Positions 19,986 through 28,300 of a DNA stretch of 37,765 bases are shown in pieces. The notes under the pieces are model-generated. The model made no database searches and was not told where the DNA came from. It saw nothing but the letters and a program-made list of their open reading frames with translations. Position numbers and translations under genes: made by a program. Position 1 is the first letter of the stretch, and the number at the start of each line of letters is the position of its first letter. The DNA is from Acidobacteriota bacterium (GTDB taxonomy: Bacteria > Acidobacteriota > Vicinamibacteria > Vicinamibacterales > CAVVIG01), in the NCBI GenBank assembly GCA_020850715.1, contig JADZED010000026.1, positions 1 to 37,765 of the forward strand, in the 5' to 3' direction.

Positions 19986-20911
19986 CGGCCGAATCTCTCC
20001 GCCCAGGCGTCCAGCACCTCGAAGAGCGCGGCCTGGCTCGATCGCAGCGTCAGGCTGTGATCGGATCGCGGGAACATCTTCAGCGTCAGCCTCGCATCGT
20101 CGACGTCGGCGCGGGCGCCCCGGCCGAGAATCGCCGACATGTACTCGACGCTCGTGTCGCCTGCAGAGCAGATGACGATGGTGCGGACGCCCCGGGCATC
20201 GAGCGCAGCAAAGTCGGCCGCCAGCTGCCGGCCGATCGAGGCGACGGCGGCGCCGCGGCGCCGGCCGGGCAGACGCATCCTGAGCAGGCCGAGCAGGCGC
20301 AGGTAATCAATCCGTCCGCTCAAGGCGCGGCGCCAGCTGTCGGGCCGGAACAGGGCCCGGCGGTAGCTGCGCGCCTGCGTGCGGGCGACGACTTCCGCGT
20401 TCCACGTCCGATCGGCGCTGAAACCCTGCGGGTTCATGAGCACGGCCCCCACGACCCGCGGATCGCGCACCGCCGCGCGGAACGCGGTCACCGCGCCTGA
20501 GCACAGCCCGACCAGGATGAAGGGTCCGAGCCCCAGCCCTGTCTCGGCAGCCAGCATGACGCGACACGCATCCTGAACGGCGGCCTCGTCGGCCGGCACG
20601 CCGTCGCTCCGATGCTGGCTGTCGCCGATCCCCGAGAGGTCGAACCGGATCGAGGCGAATCCCCGCGCCGCGAGCCGGCGGGCGAGCTTCACGTGCAGGC
20701 GATTGGGGCCGACCCGGTGCACCAGCCCGGCATTGATGAACACCAGGCACGGACGCGCGCGCCTCTCGGCGGCGATCGGTTCGGTGAAGATGCCGAAGAG
20801 CTCGCCAGATGCGCCGAACCGCACCACGTGCTCGATCGGCGCCGGCGCCGCGCCCACGGCGGCCGGCACAACGACCGGCACAGCGGCCGCGGTCGCGAGG
20901 GCGGCGCTCAT
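19982..20911 (-). CDS. Alpha/beta hydrolase (serine aminopeptidase S33-like), possible discrete release enzyme
   Basis: 309 residues from the ATG at 20911, which overlaps the stop of the last PKS gene (ATGA); longer frames upstream read through the PKS and are rejected. The nucleophile elbow is GLCSG with Ser138; Asp252 (SAGDTSV) and His285 (RSDHSLT) complete the triad. The N-terminal half (FINAGLVHRVGPNR, RFDLSGIGDS) matches the S33-like hydrolases also seen with exosortase systems. None of the visible PKS proteins carries a thioesterase domain. A translationally coupled hydrolase straight after the last module is therefore the natural candidate for releasing the chain, or for editing stalled intermediates like a type II thioesterase. 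That role is inferred from position. Confidence 0.85.
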   Translation of the reverse strand: MSAALATAAAVPVVVPAAVGAAPAPIEHVVRFGASGELFGIFTEPIAAERRARPCLVFINAGLVHRVGPNRLHVKLARRLAARGFASIRFDLSGIGDSQHRSDGVPADEAAVQDACRVMLAAETGLGLGPFILVGLCSGAVTAFRAAVRDPRVVGAVLMNPQGFSADRTWNAEVVARTQARSYRRALFRPDSWRRALSGRIDYLRLLGLLRMRLPGRRRGAAVASIGRQLAADFAALDARGVRTIVICSAGDTSVEYMSAILGRGARADVDDARLTLKMFPRSDHSLTLRSSQAALFEVLDAWAERFGR

Positions 20912-23900
20912 CGGCCGGCCACCGCGTCGCGGAAGGTCCTCAGCAACCCGCCGCCGCCAGCTCCGGCTGCCGCCGCCACGCGCGCCTCCCGCTTCTGATC
21001 GCACAGCGTGGCGAGCTGCGCGGCCGTCTGAAAGATGAATTCTTCGATCGCGACGTGCACGCCGAGCGCCTGCTCGATGCGACTGACGGCCTGCACCGCG
21101 GTCAGCGACGAGCCCCCGAGATCCAGGAAGCTCTCGTTCAGCTCGATGTCGGAGATGCCCAGGACGCGGCGCCAGACGTCGATCACGACTCGCTGCGTCG
21201 CGGTCAGCGAAGACGGCTCGTCCCCGGGTGCGACAGGCGGCGGCAGGGTACCGGCCGCCTGCGCGGCGCCGCGATCGGCGCCCGGCCGACCTCCCGGGGC
21301 GTGGACCCACTGATTCAGCCGCGCCCCGAGACTGCTGGTGGAAATCACCACCTGATCGGCGAGGCGAGCGGACAGCAGCCGGTCGAATACGCCGGCGGCC
21401 TCCGCTGGTGTCAGAGCAAGCCGCGCGAGGTTGCCGGCCGGCTCATCGCCAGACAATTCGGTCCAACGCCATGCGTCGAAGTTGGCGGCCAGCCACCGGG
21501 TGCGATGGCGGCGGTTGTGGGCGCGCACGAACCCGTCGAGCAGCACGTTCGCGGCAGCATAGGCGCCGTACCCGAGCCCACCCAGGACGGAGGACAGCGA
21601 CGAGACGACGAGACAGAAATCCAGCGGCCGATCGCCGAGCGCCTGCTCGAGCGCGAACAGCCCGTCCAGCTTCGGCCGGAACTGCCGCTCGCACTCGATC
21701 GGCCGCAGCGCGCCGAACGTCTTGAACGCGGCCGCATCGACAATGCCCGCGGCCCCGATCACGCCGTGCAGGCGGCCGAACCGGCGCTCGGCCGCGTCGA
21801 GCGCGCCAGCCATCTGGGCGGGATCGCCTGCATCGGCCTGAATCACGAGCACGTCGGCGCCGAGCTCCTCCAGCATGAGGACCCGCCGCGCGCGCCGCTT
21901 CCCGGGATCGCCATCGTCGGCGCCCCCCAACCATCGGTCCCACGTCTCGCGCGGCGGCAGAGCGCCGCGTCCGACGAGCGCGAGGCGGGCCCGGCACGAG
22001 CGGGCGAGATGTTCGGCAAGCGACAGCCCGATCCGGCCGAGGCCGCCGACGATCAGATAATTCCCGCGCTCACGAAGCCCCGGCTCGCCAGCGGCCGGCG
22101 GTTCGAGAGGCATCGGCTCGTACGCGAGCACCCATCGGGTGACGCCACGAAATGCCACGAAGCGATCGGGCTCGGCCCGCAGGAACTCGCTCGCGATCTG
22201 CTCGGCGGTCAGCTCGATCGCGTGCGCTCCGACGGCGGCCCGGTCGATATCGACGCTGGCGCAGTCGATGTGAGGCCGCTCCTGCGGAATCACCCGCGCC
22301 GCGGCGAGCATCGTCATCGGCGCCAGCGCGAGCGCCTCCGAGCCGGCCACGTCCTGTGCGTTGGCCGTGAGGAGGCGGAGCGCGATCGGCCCGCTCCACT
22401 CGAGCGCGTCGAGCGCCGACATCAATCGGGAGAGGCTGAGGAATCCGGCGTCCTGCGCCGCCTTGATGGCACCGGGCGTGGCCGCCTCCGGCGTGCCGTG
22501 CGACAAGGTCCAGAGGTGCGCGACGCCGGTCGGCCGCCGCCCCGACGCGTCCAACTCCGCCAGGAGTGCGCGGTAGTCTTCGTCGCGTGCAGGATTCACG
22601 ACAAACTGCCGCCCTTGCGATCCGAAACGGGCGCCGGGCGTCACCGTGACGACTCGATCGACCCCGACGATGTCGCCCAAGCGCGCGACCAGGGCGCTGG
22701 ACAGCGGCGATCGATCCGAGAACACGAGCCACTGCCGCGCAGATGCATCGCCGTCCGCCAGGCTCGCCGCGCTTGCCGGGGGCAGCGCCTGGCGCCATAT
22801 CGGGCGATGGAACCACGACGCGGGATCCGGCAGCCGCGTGGCGATGTCCTCTGGAAGATCTTCATCGGGCGGCGGCTGCACCCAGTGCAGCGCGCGCTCG
22901 AAGGGATACGCCGGGAGCGCCATCCTGACGCGGCGGCGGTGCTCGTGAACCGCCGGCCAGTCGATGGCGAGACCCGCCTGCCAGAGGCGCCCAAGCGCGT
23001 CGAGGATTGCCTGCTCGCCCGGGAGCCCGGCGCCCGCGCCCGGCAGGCTCGCCACGACGGCCAGGGCATGGGTTTGGACCGCCTCCTCCCGCCACGCGGC
23101 GTCCACGAATGCGCCGGCGGTGCCCATCTCGACGACGTGATGCGCGCCGTCGCGCGCGAGCGCTCGCAGATCTCGCGCGGCATCATTGCGGCGCGTCAGG
23201 GCTTCGGTCCAGTACCGCCGGTCGTCTGCGCCGCCACCGGTCAGCCATCCGCCCGAGACGGTCGACAGTATCGGGATCGAGGCAGGCGAAGGATTCACGC
23301 TCTTCCAGTTCAGCCGTCCGGCAAGAATCGCCAGCGCGTCGCGGCGGGCGAGGACGCCCGCATGACACGCGGCCACGTATTCACCGGCTCCGTGCCCCAG
23401 CACCGCGGCCGGCCTGACGCCCCAGCCGATCCAGAGAGCCGCCAAGGCGGACTCGACGACAAACGTGGCGGCCTGAGGCGAGAGGGCCGGAGCAGGATCG
23501 GGACGAGCGGAACCATCGCCGGCGGCATCGATGGCTTCCCGCACAGCGGCCCAGGTCGTCTCGCCCAGCTCTCGGACGCACGCGTCGACTTCGGCGCGAA
23601 ACGCGGTCCACCGGGCGTACAGCCCGTCGAGCGCGGCGAGACAGCCGGGGGCAATCTGCGCCGGGAAGACGAAGGCCACGGGGTGCGACTCCCCTGCATG
23701 CCGATGCGTCCGCACGGCGGCTGCGCCGGCTCGAGCCTCGAGCGCATGCACGGCCGCACTCGGACTGGCGCATGCGAGCGTTCGACGGCATGCGAAGAGC
23801 GCGCGCCCGACCTGCAGCGTATGGGCGATGTCGGCAAGGCGGTCGCGCGGCGCCGTTCGAAGATATGCCAGCAGGTTCGCCGTCGCGCGCTCCAGCGCCT

Positions 23901-25308
23901 CGGGTGTACGGGCGGACCAGACGAGCAACTCGCAGTTCCCGGTTGCCGCCTCGAGGGATGCCGGCGCGGCCTCCTCGAGCACGACGTGCGCGTTGGTGCC
24001 TCCCATGCCGAACGAGCTGACGCCCGCGCGTCGGGGCAGGCCGGGTCGGGTCCCGGTTCGCCAGTCGAGCGGCGCCGCATTGACGAAGAAGGGCGTCTTG
24101 CCGAACGCGGCCTTCGGATTCGGCTCGCTGAAGTGGAGCGTGGGCGGGATGACGCCGTGGTACAGGGCGAGCGTCGCCTTGATCAGGCCGGCCACCCCGG
24201 CGGCAGAGTCGAGATGGCCGATGTTGGTCTTGACCGAACCGACCGCGCAGCGCGCGCGCCCCGGCGAGCGGCCGAACGCCTTCGCGAGCGCCTCGATCTC
24301 GATCGGATCGCCGAGGGGGGTCCCCGTCCCGTGCGCTTCGACCAAGCCGATCGAATCGGCCGCGACCCCGGCGTCGGCGAGCGCTTCGGCGATCACCTCG
24401 GCCTGCCCGACGAGGCCGGGCGCGGTGAAACCGACCTTGGCCGATCCGTCGTTGTTCACCGCCGATCCGAGGACGACCGCATAGATGGTGTCGCCGTCGC
24501 GCTCGGCATCGTCGAGGCGCTTCAGGACGACGATGCCGGCGCCGTTGCCGAAGACCGTGCCCCGCGCCTTCGCATCGAATGCGCGGCAGTGGCCGTCGGG
24601 GGAGAAGACGCTGCCTTCGTGCGCCCAGTAGCCGCGGGCGCGCTCGACGTCGACGGCGACGCCGCCGGCGAGCGCCATGTCGCATTCGTAGCCGAGCAGG
24701 CTGCGGCTGGCCAGGTGCACGGCCACCAGCGAGGTGGAGCAGCCCGACTGCACCGTATACGCCGGTCCGCGCAGGTTCAGCTTGTAGGCCACGCGCGTGG
24801 CGAGATAGTCCTTGTCGTTGGCGAGCACCGCCTGCAGCACGGCCGGCTTGTCGTCGAAGACACCGGCCGGCAGCAGGTTCCAGGCGAGATAGTTGTTGAA
24901 ATTCGCGCCGCCGAAGACGCCGATCGACCCGGAGACGCTGCCGGAATGGTACCCGGCATGCTCGAGCGCCTGCCATGCACATTCGAGGAAGATCCGCTGC
25001 TGCGGGTCCATCAACTCGGCCTCTCGCGCGGTGATGCCGAAGAAGTCCGCGTCGAACCGGTCGGCATCCTCGACGAGCGCGGCGCACGGCACGTGGTGGG
25101 GATCGTCGATCTCCTCGGGGCGACCTCCCGCGGCGAGCATCTCGTCGCGGGAGAGCGTGCGGATCGACTCGACACCGCCGCACAGGTTCGCCCAGAACTG
25201 GTCGACGCTCGCCGCGCCCGGCACCCGGCACGCCATGCCGACAATCGCGATCTTCGAGACGTTGCTGCCGCCCACCCTTGGGTCCGATCCTTCCTGCGTC
25301 TCCGTCAT
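20908..25308 (-). CDS. Type I polyketide synthase, last module: KS - degenerate AT - KR - ACP
   Basis: 1466 residues from the ATG at 25308, which overlaps the previous PKS stop (ATGA). KS, about 18-440: Cys190 (SGCSTS), His326 (EAHGTGT) and His365 (NIGHLD) are all present. AT remnant, about 545-755: FPGQGxQ reads FPAQIAP, GHSxGE reads GHGAGE (Gly640 replaces the catalytic Ser), and about 90-100 residues including the AFHS motif are missing between residues 664 and 678. The flanking post-AT linker LPAYPFERALHW is kept. KR, about 840-1260: NADPH motif IVGGLGRIG (1086-1094), Ser1237, Tyr1250, Asn1254. ACP, about 1365-1435: Ser1401 in DLGGSSL. No DH, ER or thioesterase is present. The frame is open throughout, so this is an intact gene with a dead AT. 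It would accept the chain from the PKS encoded upstream. Confidence 0.95.
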   Translation of the reverse strand: MTETQEGSDPRVGGSNVSKIAIVGMACRVPGAASVDQFWANLCGGVESIRTLSRDEMLAAGGRPEEIDDPHHVPCAALVEDADRFDADFFGITAREAELMDPQQRIFLECAWQALEHAGYHSGSVSGSIGVFGGANFNNYLAWNLLPAGVFDDKPAVLQAVLANDKDYLATRVAYKLNLRGPAYTVQSGCSTSLVAVHLASRSLLGYECDMALAGGVAVDVERARGYWAHEGSVFSPDGHCRAFDAKARGTVFGNGAGIVVLKRLDDAERDGDTIYAVVLGSAVNNDGSAKVGFTAPGLVGQAEVIAEALADAGVAADSIGLVEAHGTGTPLGDPIEIEALAKAFGRSPGRARCAVGSVKTNIGHLDSAAGVAGLIKATLALYHGVIPPTLHFSEPNPKAAFGKTPFFVNAAPLDWRTGTRPGLPRRAGVSSFGMGGTNAHVVLEEAAPASLEAATGNCELLVWSARTPEALERATANLLAYLRTAPRDRLADIAHTLQVGRALFACRRTLACASPSAAVHALEARAGAAAVRTHRHAGESHPVAFVFPAQIAPGCLAALDGLYARWTAFRAEVDACVRELGETTWAAVREAIDAAGDGSARPDPAPALSPQAATFVVESALAALWIGWGVRPAAVLGHGAGEYVAACHAGVLARRDALAILAGRLNWKSVNPSPASIPILSTVSGGWLTGGGADDRRYWTEALTRRNDAARDLRALARDGAHHVVEMGTAGAFVDAAWREEAVQTHALAVVASLPGAGAGLPGEQAILDALGRLWQAGLAIDWPAVHEHRRRVRMALPAYPFERALHWVQPPPDEDLPEDIATRLPDPASWFHRPIWRQALPPASAASLADGDASARQWLVFSDRSPLSSALVARLGDIVGVDRVVTVTPGARFGSQGRQFVVNPARDEDYRALLAELDASGRRPTGVAHLWTLSHGTPEAATPGAIKAAQDAGFLSLSRLMSALDALEWSGPIALRLLTANAQDVAGSEALALAPMTMLAAARVIPQERPHIDCASVDIDRAAVGAHAIELTAEQIASEFLRAEPDRFVAFRGVTRWVLAYEPMPLEPPAAGEPGLRERGNYLIVGGLGRIGLSLAEHLARSCRARLALVGRGALPPRETWDRWLGGADDGDPGKRRARRVLMLEELGADVLVIQADAGDPAQMAGALDAAERRFGRLHGVIGAAGIVDAAAFKTFGALRPIECERQFRPKLDGLFALEQALGDRPLDFCLVVSSLSSVLGGLGYGAYAAANVLLDGFVRAHNRRHRTRWLAANFDAWRWTELSGDEPAGNLARLALTPAEAAGVFDRLLSARLADQVVISTSSLGARLNQWVHAPGGRPGADRGAAQAAGTLPPPVAPGDEPSSLTATQRVVIDVWRRVLGISDIELNESFLDLGGSSLTAVQAVSRIEQALGVHVAIEEFIFQTAAQLATLCDQKREARVAAAAGAGGGGLLRTFRDAVAGR
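23044..23676 (-). other. Degenerate acyltransferase domain inside the last PKS gene
   Basis: Codon 640 (23389-23391, GGA) encodes Gly where the two intact full-length siblings have the catalytic Ser. The first conserved motif (about 23652-23676) has lost GQGxQ. The sequence jumps from the helix after the nucleophile (LAILAGRL) to the strand before VSGGWL within 15 codons (23275-23319), deleting the ferredoxin-like small subdomain that contains the second catalytic residue (His of AFHS). The framing domains are intact. Confidence 0.9.
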
Positions 25309-28300
25309 CCCGCGGCCTGCAGCTGCCGGAGCGTCCTGGCCTCGCGCCGCCGGTCGCCGCGGCTGCGGCTGCCGTCCAGCTGCGCGGCGGCGCCGCTGTT
25401 CCGGATCACGTCCGCGAGCAGCGCCACGGTCGGGCCCTCGTAGAGGCTGACCGGCGATACCGACGCCGCCAGCAGCTTCTTGATCCGCGCGATCACCTGG
25501 ATGCCGAGCAGCGAGTCGCCGCCCAGCTCGAAGAAGCTGTCGTTGGTGCCGACGCGGTCGATCCCGAGCAGTTCCTGCCAGATCGCCGCCAGGCTGCGCT
25601 CGAGATCGTCCGCGGGGGCGCGGTACTCGGTCTGGAGGTTCGGCCGCGGATGGCGCGCGGCCGCTTCCGGCGCGCTCTCCCGCGGCGCGCCGCGCATTGC
25701 CGCCAGGCCGATCCACTGATCGATTCGCGCCTGGAGATCGCCGGCCGAGACCACGATCTGCGTGCCCGCATCGGCGGCGAGCAGGCGATGGAATGCCTCG
25801 ATCCCCTCGCTGCCGCGCATCACCAGATCGGTCGTCGCGGCGGCGGCGGCACCCAGGCGCGCCTCGTCTTCGGCGCGCATCCAGCTGTCCCAGTTGACGG
25901 TCAGCCATCGCGTCGTCGCCGTGCGATTGCGCCAGTACGCGAACGCGTCGATGAAGGCGTTCGCCGACGCGTAGGCGGCAAACCGCAGACCGCCGAGGAT
26001 CGACGAAAGAGAGGACACGAGCACGATAAAGTCGGGGGCGACGCCGCGAGCGCGCACGACCTCGTCGAGCACGCACAGGCCGGCGATCTTCGGTGCGAAC
26101 TGCCGCGCGCACACGTCCTCGTCGGTCTCCGCGAGCGGCCTGAACGCGTCGCCGACGACGAGGCCGGCCGCGTGGATGACGCCGTTCACCGGTCCGAAGC
26201 GTGCCTCCGCCTGGTCGAACGCCGCCTCCATCTCGTCGCGGCGGCTCGCGTCGGCCCCGACGACGAGCACCTGTCCGCCGGAAGCTTCGACGGCCCGGAT
26301 GCGGCGGATGCGGGCCGAGGCGGGATCCGCGGCGGGATGCGCGGCGCACCAGGCATCCCACTGTTCGCGTGCAGGCAGCGGCGATCGACCGGTGAGCACG
26401 AGCCGCGCGCCGCACGTGCGCGCCAGATACTCGGCCATGTTCAGCCCGATGTCGCCCAGGCCGCCCGTGATCAGGTAGACGCCCCCGGGCGTCAGCAGCG
26501 GCGGCCGGCCGGCCGCCGGCGGCAAGGGCAACGGTGCGAACCTGAGCACCCACCGGTGATCCCCGCGATACGCGATCATGCGATCGCCGTCTTCGGCGAG
26601 CAGCTCGCTCACCAGCCAGCCGGCGGTGCGCGCGCCGCCGCGATGCAGCCGGGCCTGCGGCTCGCCCAGATCGATGCTCTTGCAGGTGATCCCGGGGCAC
26701 TCCTGCGGAATCACGCGGCAGAGGCCGAGCGCGACCGCCGCCCCCGGCGACAGCGGCTCGTCGCCCGTCACTTCCTGGGCGCCGCAGGTCACGACGCCGA
26801 TTCGCACCGAGGGCGCCGCGGTCCCCTCGAGCGCCTGCGCGAGGTGGAGCAGGCTGTCGAAACCGAGCGCGCGCTCGGCGGCAAAGGCCGATGCGACCGA
26901 CGCCTGCGGATCGCCGCCGTCGAGGCTCCACAGGTGGAGCACCGCCAGCGGGCTGGCCGGGTCCGCCACCTCGTCGACGAGCTCCTTGTAGGCCCCTGGC
27001 GAAGCCGGATCGATGCTGAAGCGGCCGTCGCCGCGGGCTTCGAACGCGCGGCCGGCCACGACTTCGACGGCGCGCTGTCCCGCCGCGCGCAGCGCCGCCA
27101 GGACCGCGTCGCCGAGCCCCTGCGCGTCCTTGAAGATCAGCCAGGTCGTCGGGGCGTGCGCCGCGAGGTTCGCGGCCGGCCGCGGCGTGCGCGTCCACGA
27201 GGGCGTGTGGAACCAGCGATCGATCGAAGAGATCTTCGACGTGCTGCGTTCCTCGCGCGACGACGGCTGGGCGGTCCGGGGGCGGGGATTGACCCAGAAG
27301 CGCTGGCGCTGAAACGGGTAGGTCGGCAGCGGCAGCCGGCGGCGCGACTGGTCGCGATAGAGGGCGGCCCACTCCACGTCGGCGCCGCCGAGCCAGAGCC
27401 GGCCCAGCGCCGTGATCGCGTGGCGGGACGAGGAAAGCGCGTCCGCCTGCCGTGCGTGAGGCAGCGACGCGACCTGCTGGACCCGGCCCGCGGCCTGCTG
27501 CCGTACCAGCGTCACGAGCGTCTGGCTCGGGCCGATCTCCAGGAACAGACGCGGCTCGCCCTTCAGCAGCTCAGCGACGCCGGCGGCAAAGAGCACCGGC
27601 TCCCGCAGTTGACGTCCCCAGTACTCCGGGTCGCACGCCTGCGCGCGCTCGATCCAGCGGCCGGTCACGTTCGAAATGTATGGGAGGCGCGGTTCCTGCA
27701 GCCGGATGCGCGACACCGCCTCGACGAAGGGCCGCACGGCGCCTTCCATCATGCCCGAGTGAAAGGCATGCGAGGTCTGCAGCCGCTGCGCCTGGATCCC
27801 GTCCTGCCGAAGCCGCTGCTCGAACTGATCGATCGCGCCGGAGGCGCCGGAGACGACGCACAGGTCCGGCGCGTTGACGACCGAGAGCCAGAGCGACGGC
27901 GTCAGCATGCGCCGCACGCGGTCTTCGGGCAGCGGCACGGCGGTCATGGCGCCTTCCGGCATCCGCTCCATCAGCTCGCCTCGCAGCGCCACCAGCCGCA
28001 GCGCGTCGTCGAGCGACATCACGTCGGCGAGGCAGGCCGCCACCAGCTCGCCGATGCTGTGGCCGATGCACGACTCGGGACGCACACCCCAGCTCATGAA
28101 GAGCCGCGCGAGCGCGTACTCGACGACAAAGAGCGCCGGCTGCGCGTACCGCGTGCGGCGCAGGCGGTCGGCGGCGGCGGCGTCCGAGGCGGCGGGATAG
28201 AGCAGGGTCCGCAGGTCCAGGCCGATCGGCTCGAGCAGGATCGACGCGCAGCGGTCCACGATCTCGCGGAACACCGGCTCCTCCTGGTACAGATCCGCGG

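Noticed and set aside
25305..25308. Frameshift or broken gene at the PKS junctions
   Set aside because: The overlaps are clean ATGA stop/start pairs with full ACP domains before and full KS domains after them, so they are normal coupled genes.
20809..25443. Very long plus-strand open frames opposite the PKS genes (about 20809-25443, 25278-29954, 31022-34753)
   Set aside because: They mirror the minus-strand PKS genes, have Arg/Gly/Ala/Asp-rich composition with no domain signatures, and arise because GC-rich codon usage suppresses stops on the opposite strand.
20908..27372. A single larger PKS reading frame starting far upstream of 25308
   Set aside because: The part before 25308 is an out-of-frame reading of the preceding PKS gene; the KS begins just after the ATG at 25308, which overlaps the previous stop.
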